The notes beneath the pieces were generated by a model that saw nothing but the letters and a program-made list of their open reading frames with translations, was not told where the DNA came from and made no database searches. A stretch of DNA of 64,000 bases, taken from the NCBI GenBank assembly GCA_003388505.1, contig QQVO01000002.1, forward strand, positions 1 through 64,000. The letters run 5' to 3'. Positions 9,048 through 17,053 of the stretch are shown in pieces (position 1 is the first letter of the stretch; the number at the start of each line of letters is the position of its first letter). Origin of the DNA: Planctomycetota bacterium (GTDB taxonomy: Bacteria > Planctomycetota > Planctomycetia > Planctomycetales > Planctomycetaceae). Made by a program: the position numbers and the translations under genes.

Positions 9048-10352
9048 TTACCGGGACCAGTCGATGGTCGCGTAAAGCTGAAGCAGTTTGGCGCCGCGAC
9101 GGGGATTGAGGTGGGCGACGTGGGCGATGCGGCCGCGGAGATGTGCGGCGAAGTTTTCGTGGGCGCCACGGTTCTGGGTCGACGGGCCGCGCTTGGCGCA
9201 GTTGGTGAGGATCGCCTTGAGCGTGTCGTAAGCGTCGCGGGAGATGTTGGGCTTCTCGTTGACGACGACGCCGGTGACGGTCTGTCGTTTGTTGCGGCGG
9301 ATGATCCGCTGTTTGCTGCGGTTTGCTTTGAAGCGTTCGTCGCGGACGATGCGGGTCACGAGGGGGGCGAAGTCGCGAATGGCGGCGGCGAAGCGGTACG
9401 AACCGGAAAAGGTGAGGTCGTCGGCGTAGCGGGTGTAGGTGACGTCGTAGGCGCGGGCCATGCCGGTGAGCCTGACGTCGAGCGAATAGGCGGAGAGATT
9501 GGCGAGGGCCGGTGAGGTCGGCGCGCCTTGCGGCAGGTGCCGGGAGAAGTAGGGCCAGACGGCTGCGTGGCCGCCGGCCGGCCGGGGGATGTCGTGCGGG
9601 ACGGCGGAAGTCGTCAGCCGGGCGAGCCAGATCGCGACATCTCTGCTGAAACCGACGCTGCGAAAGATGGCGACGACGCGGCTGTATCTGACCGAGGGAT
9701 AGAAGTTCTCGAGGTCGAGTTTGAGGACTGCATAGGCGCCGACGTGCGGCCGTGCGTTGGACAGGATCGAGCGGCCGGCGACGAAACCGTGGGCGTTCCG
9801 GTGCGGCGGGATGCGTTCGATGATGCCGCTGAGGATTTTGCGTTGGGCGCCTTTAAGCGACGTCTTGGGGGATTCGATGAGCCGGTGCCCGCCGGTTTTC
9901 TTGTTGAGCCACTGGAAATGGTAGTGAGCGGTCTGGGCGGAGGGGGGGCGGCGGTCGTCGCAGAAGCGGTGTGTGAGCCAGCCGAGCCGGCCGATGGGCA
10001 TCTCGAGCCAGTCGGCGAGATCGGCGGGCGTTTTGAGATGCGGAAGTCCGTAGTAATCAAGCCAGCGCGGGTCGGCGTCGGTGGTGAGGTCGAGCCAGCG
10101 TCCGGTGCGCGGGTTGCGGTGCGCGAATTGATAGGGGGGATCCGATCCTGCGGATTCGCGGCGACTCGGCGTGCGGATGAGCGAGGACCGGTATTCAAGC
10201 CGATCGAGGCGGGCGCGGCTGTGACTGACTCGCTCGCCGGTCACCGGATGGACGTCACGCCCGGCCGGCGGTGGTTGGTCGGGCGTGAAATCGCCGGTCG
10301 GTTGCGGCGGGGCGCCGAAGAGAACCGTGCGGAGCCAGTTGAAGAGTCCCAT
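9048..10352 (-). CDS. Retron reverse transcriptase
   Basis: A 434-residue protein from ATG 10352; frame extensions further upstream would run through the predicted msr-msd RNA and are rejected. RT motifs in order: HRLIESPKTSLKGAQRKIL (156-174), AHGFVAGRSI, NARPH (199-203, the retron-specific NAxxH), VLKLDLENFYPS with catalytic D213, HLPQGAPTSPALANL (272-286), YTRYADDLTFSG with YADD at 309-312, and VTGVVVN (VTG 359-361, the retron region Y motif), then a thumb-like C-terminus. About 140 residues precede the RT core, a long extension like that I recall for myxobacterial Mx162-type retron RTs. No group II intron maturase or endonuclease domain is present. The enzyme would extend cDNA from the 2'-OH of a branch guanosine in the msr RNA encoded just upstream. 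No separate effector gene adjoins it. Confidence 0.92.
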   Translation of the reverse strand: MGLFNWLRTVLFGAPPQPTGDFTPDQPPPAGRDVHPVTGERVSHSRARLDRLEYRSSLIRTPSRRESAGSDPPYQFAHRNPRTGRWLDLTTDADPRWLDYYGLPHLKTPADLADWLEMPIGRLGWLTHRFCDDRRPPSAQTAHYHFQWLNKKTGGHRLIESPKTSLKGAQRKILSGIIERIPPHRNAHGFVAGRSILSNARPHVGAYAVLKLDLENFYPSVRYSRVVAIFRSVGFSRDVAIWLARLTTSAVPHDIPRPAGGHAAVWPYFSRHLPQGAPTSPALANLSAYSLDVRLTGMARAYDVTYTRYADDLTFSGSYRFAAAIRDFAPLVTRIVRDERFKANRSKQRIIRRNKRQTVTGVVVNEKPNISRDAYDTLKAILTNCAKRGPSTQNRGAHENFAAHLRGRIAHVAHLNPRRGAKLLQLYATIDWSR

Positions 10353-10401
10353 GGGGGCCGATTGGCGGGGCGGTCCGAGGGTTGGAAAAACGTCAAGTAC
10401 G

Positions 10402-10440
10402 TGAGCAAGTGACGGCGGGCTGACGCCCGCCGCTCGCCGG
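10402..10440. repeat. REP-like palindrome (GGCGAGCGG family), copy 1
   Basis: Perfect 8-bp stem CGGCGGGC/GCCCGCCG with a TGAC loop, flanked by GAGC and GCTCGCCGG. It shares the GGCGAGCGG...GTsAGCC core with 35841-35872 and 62072-62098. Here it sits between the retron RNA and the RT start, inside the presumed transcript. Confidence 0.7.
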
Positions 10441-10456
10441 GGTTTTGAAACAAGGA

Positions 10457-10605
10457 TGGCCCGCGGGCCGCACAACGCATCCTGTGGCGGGCAAACCGCT
10501 GATTGTGAGCCACAATCAGCGCGTTTGCTCACGCATGAATGACGAACAACGCTTCTGCCGTGGGGTAGCCCCACAGACCTGACAGCTTGTGCGACCGGCG
10601 GGCCA
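10457..10605 (-). ncRNA. Predicted retron msr-msd RNA
   Basis: Read on the minus strand, the outer arms TGGCCCGCCGGTCGCACAA (a1, 10605-10587) and TTGTGCGGCCCGCGGGCCA (a2, 10475-10457) pair over 19 positions with one G-U and one C-C. They enclose 111 nt. The base directly after a1 is G 10586 in CAAGC, the expected place for the branching guanosine. Next comes an 8-bp hairpin with a CTA loop (10576-10558), typical of msr. Then a long hairpin (10528-10491: GCAAAC plus GCTGATTGTG paired with their complements around a GCT loop) fits the msd template. The region begins at the predicted transcription start of the promoter at 10613-10642 and ends 104 nt before the RT start codon. Prediction only; exact msDNA ends are not known. 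Confidence 0.8.
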
Positions 10606-10612
10606 CGCGGGA

Positions 10613-10642
10613 ATTATGCGGCCGCGGCGGCTGAGGAGTCAA
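10613..10642 (-). promoter_or_regulatory. Sigma70-type promoter of the retron
   Basis: Minus strand: TTGACT (10642-10637), an 18-nt spacer, CATAAT (10618-10613). The predicted start, about 7 nt downstream, is near 10606, which is exactly where the a1 arm of the msr-msd RNA begins. Confidence 0.7.
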
Positions 10643-10695
10643 CAGCAGGAGCAGGTTCGACCAGGGCGAGGGCGCATGCGACGCATTGCAATTGT

Positions 10696-10733
10696 CGACG
10701 CAAAGCCGCAAAGAGGCAAAGACGCGCAAAGTT
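10696..10733. repeat. CGCAAAG short-unit repeat
   Basis: Four imperfect units of CGCAAAG/GGCAAAG occur in 38 nt. A similar run lies at about 57862-57900. It belongs to the short A/G-rich intergenic repeats of this genome and has no coding frame. Confidence 0.5.
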
Positions 10734-10762
10734 CAAACGAGGAGCGCGGCACGCGAATTTCA

Positions 10763-10843
10763 CGTGCAGCAAGTTCCGCGTCGTGGATATCCGACTCGGC
10801 GGAGCGAGTCGGCCACATTGGTTGCGGCCGAAGGCCGCGGGCC
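10763..10843 (+). repeat. Dispersed intergenic repeat, copy 2 of 4
   Basis: CGTGCAGCAAGTTCCGCGTC, then the hairpin CCGACTCG-GCGGAG-CGAGTCGG, then ATTGGTTGCGGCCGAAGGCC. It is closest to copy 1 (2779-2851). It lies between the retron promoter and the 3' end of the PP2C gene. Confidence 0.8.
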
Positions 10844-10891
10844 TCGCCTCTGCGTCGAAAGGAACGCAGCGGTCGTGCTCACGGACCGTCT

Positions 10892-11770
10892 TTATTGCTT
10901 CACCAATCCGCGCGAGAGGTGACGGGCGTAGCGCCAGGGGGCGAGCAGGTTGTCGCGGAGGGGGACGGTCTCTTCGTTGGGAGTGATGAGTGCGACGGTT
11001 GCATCGTCGTTCGTGAGGTTGGCGGCGTTCTCCCGCCGGAGACGATCGATCAGCCAGGGAATGACGTGGTCGGGCTGCTCGACGGGAGCGTCGATGAGCA
11101 GTTGCAGCAGGCCGCCGCTCTGGAGCATCTCGCCGTTCGCGCGGTGGGCTTCGCTGAAGGCGTCGCTGTAGCAGATGACGAGGTCGCCCATGTTCAGTTT
11201 GACCGAGGATTGCGAGTATTCGACGTGCGATGTGATCCCCAGCGGGAGGCTGCGGCCGGATTCGGCCGGTTCGTCGCCTGCGGCGAGGAGGGACCAGCGG
11301 CCGGTTTCGCGGTGATAATGCAAGGGCGGGGGGTGGCCGGCGCTGGAGACGGAGAGCGTTTCGCGCGGGGCGAAGTAGGTGAGTACGACGGCGGTGGCGA
11401 AGTAGCCGAGTTTGGCAGACGCGGTGAACTCCTCGTTGATGCGCTCGCAGAACCGGCTCTGGCTGATGTGGTTGGCATGCTTCTGCATGAGTTCGCGCAG
11501 CGTGCGGGCCACGTCGGCCGCCTGGGCGCCGTGGCCGCTGACGTCGGCCAGGAGAATCCGCGAGATGCGGCCGGACGCGCACGAGGAGAGGTAATAGACG
11601 TCGCCTCCCTGCTCGTTGCCCTCGAACGGCCGGCTGACGATCCGCACGTCGATTCCGGTCATCGTGACGGCCGAATCGATGGCGCGATTGCTGCCCCAGA
11701 TCTGCATGCACTGCATGCGGTGCGGCTCGGCTGTTTGATCGGGACTCGGCTCGGAGAGCGGCTCTTCCAT
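10892..11770 (-). CDS. PP2C-type SpoIIE-domain serine phosphatase
   Basis: From ATG 11770 the product is 292 residues; the frame extends further, but those residues run through an intergenic palindrome. The SpoIIE/PP2C metal-binding motifs are present: FEGNEQGGDVYYLS, LLADVSGHGAQAADVA, SSAGHPPPLHY, DLVICYSDAFSEA and NDDATVALI. Such phosphatases (RsbU/SpoIIE type) dephosphorylate anti-anti-sigma factors with STAS domains. There is no sensor or receiver domain on this protein. STAS proteins are encoded elsewhere in the window (23294, 49452), but a link is only conjecture. Confidence 0.9.
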   Translation of the reverse strand: MEEPLSEPSPDQTAEPHRMQCMQIWGSNRAIDSAVTMTGIDVRIVSRPFEGNEQGGDVYYLSSCASGRISRILLADVSGHGAQAADVARTLRELMQKHANHISQSRFCERINEEFTASAKLGYFATAVVLTYFAPRETLSVSSAGHPPPLHYHRETGRWSLLAAGDEPAESGRSLPLGITSHVEYSQSSVKLNMGDLVICYSDAFSEAHRANGEMLQSGGLLQLLIDAPVEQPDHVIPWLIDRLRRENAANLTNDDATVALITPNEETVPLRDNLLAPWRYARHLSRGLVKQ

Positions 11771-11887
11771 GATTGCATTGTAGGCGGCGGACCGGCTGAG
11801 ACACCGGATTTCCCGGAGAATCCATCGGCAGAGGCCGCCAGCCTTGCCGTCGCGGGAGGAATCGCTGAAAACGTCTACCCAGTAAGG

Positions 11888-11904
11888 CACTGGCAGAGCC
11901 AGTG
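11888..11904. repeat. CACTGGC-AGA-GCCAGTG palindrome, copy 2
   Basis: Perfect 7-bp stem with AGA loop, followed by GCACC as at 2750-2770. It lies in the 11771-11990 gap between the PP2C and photolyase genes. Confidence 0.75.
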
Positions 11905-11990
11905 GCACCCAACTCCCGCGGTCAGGGTTGAAGAACCACGACGTTGAGGGCGGCTTGGAACGAGATGCCGGGGGGCGGGGCTGCTGGGGT

Positions 11991-13469
11991 TCAGTCGTCT
12001 TGCGGGTCGCCGAACTCTGCGAGGTACTCGTTGAGTTGGAGCTTTTTCCGCGTGCTGTCGCTGCTCATGAAACGAATCTTGCCGAAGATGGGGCGTTCCG
12101 GACCCCAGGCGCGGTCGTAGCGGCCGAAGCACCAGAAGATGCCGGAGTAGGAGTTGGGATTGCGACCGTCGACGGCGTACTTGTTGTTGAGGTGGATCAG
12201 AGTCTGGACGGCGTCGCGCGGGGTCTCGGACCATTCCAGGACTTTCTTGCCCCACAGCATCCGGAGGTAGTTGTGCATGCGGCCTTGCTGAACGAGTTGC
12301 CGCTGGGCCGCGTTCCAGATCTCATCGTGCGTCCGGGCCGACTCGAATTCGTCGAGCGAATAGCGGAACTCGCGCTCGTCTGATTCGTGCTCGGCGAGGG
12401 TTTCCTGCGCCCAGTCGGGGAGGGACTCGAAGCGGTCGTAGTCGCTGCGCTGCCAGCACATGTTGTAGCCGAGTTCCCGCCAGGTGATGAGCTGATCGAG
12501 AAAGGCTTCGGCGCCTTCGCTCATGCCCCACCATTCCTCGCGGGCTCCTTTCGCATTGTCGGCCACATCGCCGGGCGACCAGTCTTCGAGTTCCACAATG
12601 CGGGTGAAGACGTCGTGCGACGAGATATGGCCGAAGTGGAGATAGGGAGAAAGGCCGCTGGCGGTTTCCTTGTCGGGGGAGTTGCGTTCACTCGCATAGA
12701 CGGGCAGGCCCTGCTCCAGAAAGCGGGAGAGCGCGGCTTCTGCCGCCGCTGCGCCGCCGTCGAAACTGGCCGGTTTGACGTCATGGTCGATGTCGAACTC
12801 CGCGAGCGCGGAGGAGGACGCCTTTAACACGTCCTGAGTCGCTTCCGGCCAGCGATCGAGGACTGTCCGGGGAATGCTCGGGGGATTGCGGAGATCGTAG
12901 CCCTGAAACGGCGCGGATTTGGGAAGGGCGTCGAAGTGCCTGGGAAGTTCTTTCTGCAGAAACCGGCGGAAGGCGTACGCGGTGGGATAGACCTTGTCGG
13001 CCGCACGCATCGGCAGGACGCCGTTGGAGTCGACCGCCTCGAGCTTGACGTCCAGCCGGTGTGAGACCAGCCTCAGCATCGCCGGGAGAAAGAAGCAGGG
13101 GAAGTCGTCGGTTATGACAACGGCGGAGTCGGCGGCGAGTGTTTCGAGGAGTCCCTCGGCATGGCCGATCTGCGGTTCGACATAGGGATAGTAGCGGGCC
13201 GGCGCGTCGTGGAGTGCGGCCTGATTGTCGGCCATGCCCTGCAGGATGAAGCGGTGCAGCCGGTCGCTCGCCCAGCGATAGCCGATGCGGAGCGCCTCGA
13301 AGACCAGCAACGGCTTGTCCAGTTCGGCGCACCATTCGATGGCGCGCTGGAGCGAGAAGTTGTAGCGCGTGCGGCGGTTGGCGGTCATCCAGTAGAGGAC
13401 GTGGTCGCCGTCGGTGCGGACTGGTGCCTGGTTGAGGGCGCGGATTCGGAGTTCGGGGACGGCGGGCAT
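11991..13469 (-). CDS. phr: Class II CPD photolyase
   Basis: A 492-residue flavoprotein of the class II (eukaryote/archaea-like) cyclobutane pyrimidine dimer photolyases. Recognisable are VLYWMTANRRTRYNFSLQRA near the N-terminus, SGLSPYLHFGHIS, GAEAFLDQLITWRELGYN, the FAD-site helix MHNYLRMLWGKKVLEWS, and the C-terminal LNNKYAVDGRNPNSYSGIF and WGPERPIFGKIRFMS. The enzyme uses blue light and reduced FAD to split UV-induced thymine dimers. The length matches the family (450-500). It is flanked by intergenic repeats and appears monocistronic. Confidence 0.95.
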   Translation of the reverse strand: MPAVPELRIRALNQAPVRTDGDHVLYWMTANRRTRYNFSLQRAIEWCAELDKPLLVFEALRIGYRWASDRLHRFILQGMADNQAALHDAPARYYPYVEPQIGHAEGLLETLAADSAVVITDDFPCFFLPAMLRLVSHRLDVKLEAVDSNGVLPMRAADKVYPTAYAFRRFLQKELPRHFDALPKSAPFQGYDLRNPPSIPRTVLDRWPEATQDVLKASSSALAEFDIDHDVKPASFDGGAAAAEAALSRFLEQGLPVYASERNSPDKETASGLSPYLHFGHISSHDVFTRIVELEDWSPGDVADNAKGAREEWWGMSEGAEAFLDQLITWRELGYNMCWQRSDYDRFESLPDWAQETLAEHESDEREFRYSLDEFESARTHDEIWNAAQRQLVQQGRMHNYLRMLWGKKVLEWSETPRDAVQTLIHLNNKYAVDGRNPNSYSGIFWCFGRYDRAWGPERPIFGKIRFMSSDSTRKKLQLNEYLAEFGDPQDD

Positions 13470-13609
13470 GACTGGTCAGTGCGGAGCGAGATCGGACCGA
13501 CCAGTTGTAGGGGACCGAGCGGGTGATTCAAGCGGGGGGGATGCGGGTGTGCCCGAACGGAAGTTTGGGCACAAGGTCTGATAAAGGAGGTCAGGTCCAC
13601 GGCCTTGGA

Positions 13610-13906
13610 AGGCTGTCGTTTACACACATCTCTCGATCTCCGATTGAGTGGCTCTTCGAAAGATTCGAATGGTACGCGGATGACCACGGATGGGACCGAT
13701 TTTCGCTGATTGTTTTCTGTGGAGTGCAGAGTACTCACGCCTGGATCAATGCGGTCCCGTCGCTGCCGCCTATCGAGGGATACCTCAAAATCCGTGGCGA
13801 TCCGCCAAATCCGCGAAAATCTGTGTCCTGTTCGAGAATCCCTTGGGCCCGGCTCCTCGGCGGCGGGCCCCAGCCGAGTTGTGTGTAACTGACTGCCTTG
13901 GAAGGC
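13610..13906 (+). repeat. Long dispersed repeat, copy 1 of 2
   Basis: About 300 nt matching 55426-55735 in the same orientation with many substitutions and small gaps. Well-conserved blocks are TTTACACACATCTCTCGATC, GATGACCACGGATGGGACCG, CAAATCCGCGAAAATCTGTG and CCCCAGCCGAGTTGTGTG. Frames are short and not shared, so it is not a gene. It fills the 13470-13987 gap. Confidence 0.8.
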
Positions 13907-13987
13907 CGTGATACGTTGCCTGTAGAACGGCCGTCCCAGGCCATACGGGCGACGCCGGCGATAGGTCTGCGTCGTGCATCGTCGCAG

Positions 13988-15454
13988 CTATGCAAGGATA
14001 CCGGTGACGACCTGGCCGTGGACGTCGGTCAGGCTTTCGTTGCGGCCCTGGTGGAAGTAGGTGAGGCGCTCGTGGTCGAGGCCCATGAGGTGCAGGATGG
14101 TGGCGTGGATGTCGTGCAGGTGGACGCGGTCGACGACGGCTTCGAAACCGAACTCGTCGGTCTGGCCGTAGTTGATGCCGCCCCGGACTCCGCCGCCGGC
14201 CAGCCACATGGAAAAGCCGTAGGGATTGTGATTGCGACCGGGCGCGTCCTTGCCTTCGCTGAAGGGCATGCGGCCGAATTCGCCACCCCAGACGACGAGG
14301 GTTTCGTCCAGCAGGCCCCGCTGTTCCAGATCGGTGAGTAAGGCGGCGATCGGCTGATCGACCTCGGCGCCGTGCCGGCCGTGGTTCTTCTCGATGCTTT
14401 CGTGGGCGTCCCAGGTGTCTTCGAGGTGCCCGCCGCCGGAGTACAACTGGACAAAGCGGACGCCGCGTTCGACGAGTCTCCGAGCGATGAGGCAGTTGCG
14501 GCCGTATTCGTCGGTGGGCTGGTTGCCGATGCCGTACATCTGCTGCGTCTCGGCGGTCTCCTGGGTGAGATCGACCGCTTCGGGTGCGGCGGACTGCATG
14601 CGGAAGGCGAGTTCATAGCTGGTAATGCGGGCGGCGAGTTCGTCGGTTCCGCGTCGCCGTGAGAGATGGTCGGTGTTGAGCCGGCTGAGCAGATCGAGCT
14701 GTTCTCGCTGTGCCGCGTTGTCGATGTGCTCCGGACCCTCCAGGTCGAGGATCGGATTTCCGACCGGTCGGAACAGTGTTCCCTGATACTCCGACGACAT
14801 GAAGCCGCTGGACCAGTTGGGCTGCCCGCTGATCGGTCCGCCGCGCTTGTCGAGGATGACGACGTAACCGGGGAGGCTTTCGTTCTCCGTGCCCAGCCCG
14901 TAGACGGCCCAACTGCCGAGCGAGGGCCGGCCGATGAAGGTCTTGCCGGTGTTCATCGCCACCAGGGCGGACCCGTGGGCGTGGCTGTCGGTGTGACAGG
15001 AGTTGATGACGGCGAGCTTGTCGGCGTGTTTGCGGACGTTGGGGAAGTAGTCGGAGACGAGCAGGCCGCTTTCACCGCCGGGGCGAAACGGCCGCCAGGC
15101 CGGCGTGAGATACCCGACTTTGCGGCCGCCGGAGTTGATGTATTCTTTGTCGGGGGGGAGTTCCTTGCCGGCGTATTTTTCGAGTTCCGGCTTGTAGTCG
15201 AACGTGTCGACCTGGCTCGGCGCGCCGTTCATCAAGAGGAAGATGACGCTCTTGACGCGCGGCTGAAAGTGCGGCTTGCGGCCCGTGCCGGGTGTGGAAT
15301 GGCTCTCTGCGGCCGATGCCGTTTTGCTGAAGAATCCATCGGCGGACAGCAGCGAGACCAGAGCGGTGCCGGCGAATCCGGCCCCGGTCTCCCAGACGAA
15401 CTGCCGGCGCGTCTGTCCGCAGGGGAAACGTATCGACTCAGGCGTGTTGTTCAT
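13988..15454 (-). CDS. DUF1501 family protein (Tat-exported)
   Basis: A 488-residue DUF1501 protein. The N-terminus has the Tat motif TRRQFVWETG followed by a hydrophobic stretch (AGFAGTALVSLLSA). The body has the family features VIFLLMNGAPSQVDTFDYKP, INSCHTDSHAHGSALVAMNTG, NWSSGFMSSEYQGT, DEYGRNCLIARRLVERGVRF and VVWGGEFGRMPF, then PGRNHNPYGFSMWLAGGG. The fold is alkaline phosphatase/sulfatase-like; the function is unknown, though planctomycetes carry dozens. It usually follows a PSD1/DUF1553 gene, as at 40.6-44.7 kb, but here it stands alone. Confidence 0.93.
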   Translation of the reverse strand: MNNTPESIRFPCGQTRRQFVWETGAGFAGTALVSLLSADGFFSKTASAAESHSTPGTGRKPHFQPRVKSVIFLLMNGAPSQVDTFDYKPELEKYAGKELPPDKEYINSGGRKVGYLTPAWRPFRPGGESGLLVSDYFPNVRKHADKLAVINSCHTDSHAHGSALVAMNTGKTFIGRPSLGSWAVYGLGTENESLPGYVVILDKRGGPISGQPNWSSGFMSSEYQGTLFRPVGNPILDLEGPEHIDNAAQREQLDLLSRLNTDHLSRRRGTDELAARITSYELAFRMQSAAPEAVDLTQETAETQQMYGIGNQPTDEYGRNCLIARRLVERGVRFVQLYSGGGHLEDTWDAHESIEKNHGRHGAEVDQPIAALLTDLEQRGLLDETLVVWGGEFGRMPFSEGKDAPGRNHNPYGFSMWLAGGGVRGGINYGQTDEFGFEAVVDRVHLHDIHATILHLMGLDHERLTYFHQGRNESLTDVHGQVVTGILA

Positions 15455-15489
15455 TGTGTGCCACTCACGGTGAGAATCTTCACGTGATG

Positions 15490-15653
15490 CGTCAATTTCG
15501 CGTGCAGCAGGTTCCGTGTCATGGACAGCCGACTCGACGGAGCGAGTCGGCTAGAGCAATTTGCTCTACCATGTGTCCGCGTCGAGCTGTGTTTGGACTG
15601 TCGAGGACGAGAATCCGCGAGACAGATCGCCAACACTGATCTGCAAAGCGCTA
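15490..15653 (+). repeat. Dispersed intergenic repeat, copy 3 of 4 (longest)
   Basis: It begins GTCAATTTCGCGTGCAGCAG like copy 2, has the GACTCGACGGAGCGAGTC hairpin, then continues for ~110 nt that match copy 4 (50112-50224, opposite strand): TGTCCGCGTCGAGCTGTGTT, GAGGACGAGAATCCGCGAGA and CTGCAAAGCGCTATA. It therefore joins the two halves of the repeat family. Confidence 0.8.
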
Positions 15654-15834
15654 TACATTGTTTGGACTTACGTGGCAGGCCGCGTTTCTGCTGTTCGCCC
15701 TGCGGCGTGACGCCCCGTTCAGTTTGGCAATCAGCCGGTGTTGTCGCTCCCGCTGGATTGGTTCATTCTGCTGTTCCATGATTGCTTCGTAAAGGTCGTC
15801 GATCTTCGGGAGCGCGTCGACGATGGCGACGGCT

Positions 15835-16049
15835 GTGGCGTTGCACGTTGTCTGCTGCAACTTCCGCTGGCGGGTGCGGGAGAAGGACAAGGGCGGGAAA
15901 CGGACACCGACGCCGCGATGATGACCGGGCTCACGGATGAACTGTGGGACTTGATGTGGACGTACGGTGAGGTGATAGAGCAGGGCGGGCAGGATGAACT
16001 CGGCTGGAAGATGGATCGGCTGTTGGCTGCTATGAAGGCCAGAACGTAG
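15835..16049 (+). pseudogene. Decayed IS transposase C-terminus, copy 1
   Basis: Conceptual translation with one frameshift near 15904 gives CNFRWRVREKDKGGKRTPTP followed by AMMTGLTDELWDLMWTYGEV. This resembles the end of IS1-like transposases, where a (Y/C)NF...R motif is followed by TPAMAAGLTDxxW. A diverged second copy lies at 16790-17008. No start, ends or terminal repeats were found. The family assignment is tentative. Confidence 0.55.
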
Positions 16050-16112
16050 AATACGTCAGCACGTGGTCAGGAACTCCCTTGGAATTTTTGGCGGCGGCCG
16101 CGCAGCGGTGTT

Positions 16113-16304
16113 ATGGACAAACGACGACGAATCTTCAGCGCGGCCGTATTCATTGCGCTCGGCGTGGCGTCGATTGTGCTGGGTGTCCGCGGCCTGATGA
16201 TCTACTCGAAAATCCCGCCGCTCTACAGCCTGTCGCAATTCGCATTGTTGCTTGCGTTGCTTTCGATCTCGATCGGGATCTCCTCTCTCGTTCAACGAAA
16301 GTGA
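16113..16304 (+). CDS. Small two-helix membrane protein, unknown
   Basis: 63 residues: a basic start (MDKRRR), helix 1 IFSAAVFIALGVASIVLGVR, then a short loop, helix 2 LSQFALLLALLSISIGISSL and a basic end. The ribosome binding site is weak. No family is recognised. It sits between two transposase relics together with two other small membrane proteins (16527, 17054). The gap to the next gene (16305-16526) shows nothing recognisable. Confidence 0.5.
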   Translation: MDKRRRIFSAAVFIALGVASIVLGVRGLMIYSKIPPLYSLSQFALLLALLSISIGISSLVQRK

Positions 16305-16526
16305 AATCGACCGGCGTCTACGTTCGGATCGCGATTGTGGGAGGATGGTACGCGGGTTGATCTCGTCAGCTTCGGTTGTACTTGTCTCCAGGATGTTCAG
16401 GATAGAGCACGTCGTCGACAACAACATATTTCGTCGACATGCGGCAGGCGTGGACCCGCCCCGGGCGGTCGACCCGGTGTTGGATGGAACGCGACGGGGT
16501 GGGGAGGAGTCGGGGAGGGGAGTTCA

Positions 16527-16766
16527 ATGAGTGCGCGCGGCAATGGGGAGTCGCCGGGGAAGTGGGAGACGATCGCGGCGGCGGCGGCGATGGGGATCAC
16601 ACTGGGGGGCCTCTCGCTGGTGATGAGCACGGTCGGGCTGATGGAACTGGCCCGCGGAAGAGACGGGTTGGCCGGCGGGCTGATGTGCTGCACGCTCGGC
16701 GCACTCCTGTTCTGCTTCGCAGCAGGCACCGTGATGCGGATGTTGTACTTGTTCAATGAGGATTGA
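16527..16766 (+). CDS. Small two-helix membrane protein, unknown
   Basis: 79 residues from ATG 16527, preceded by a strong GGGAGGGGAG site, which decides this start over a longer frame. Two membrane helices (AAAAAMGITLGGLSLVMSTV and LMCCTLGALLFCFAAGTVM) are separated by a charged loop (LARGRDGL). No family is recognised. Confidence 0.6.
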   Translation: MSARGNGESPGKWETIAAAAAMGITLGGLSLVMSTVGLMELARGRDGLAGGLMCCTLGALLFCFAAGTVMRMLYLFNED

Positions 16767-16789
16767 GTCCGGACGGCGTTTTTTGCGAG

Positions 16790-17008
16790 CACACGGCGCG
16801 ATACGTTGCGGACTGCAAGTTCGGGTGGCGACTCCGCCAGCAGGGCAAGAGCGGGAAGAGGACACCCACCTCCGCGATGATGACCGGGCTCAAGGATGTT
16901 CTGTGGGAGTTGGAGCGGCTGTACGGTGAGGCGATAGAGCAGGGCGGGAAGGATGAACTCAACCGGAAGAATGGACCGGCTGATCGCAGCAATGGGGCGG
17001 AAACCGTA
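16790..17008 (+). pseudogene. Decayed IS transposase C-terminus, copy 2
   Basis: Translation gives ARYVADCKFGWRLRQQGKSG, KRTPTSAMMTGLKDVLWELE and YGEAIEQGGKDEL, parallel to the relic at 15835-16049 over about 200 nt. A one-base insertion near 16967 (AAGAATGG against AAGATGG) shifts the end out of frame. The two relics are diverged direct repeats flanking two small membrane-protein genes. Confidence 0.55.
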
Positions 17009-17053
17009 AGATTCGCCTTGGGCGTTCAATGACCCGTACGACACGGTGGTGGC

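Noticed and set aside
9048-10352. The RT as a group II intron or diversity-generating element
   Set aside because: There is no maturase or endonuclease domain, no intron boundary structure, no template/variable repeat pair and no accessory gene. NAxxH, VTG and the msr-msd-like RNA fit a retron better.
10353-10574. N-terminal extension of the RT to the frame's first start near 10574
   Set aside because: It would translate through the a1/a2 inverted repeat and two RNA hairpins. ATG 10352 gives a protein start of normal composition.
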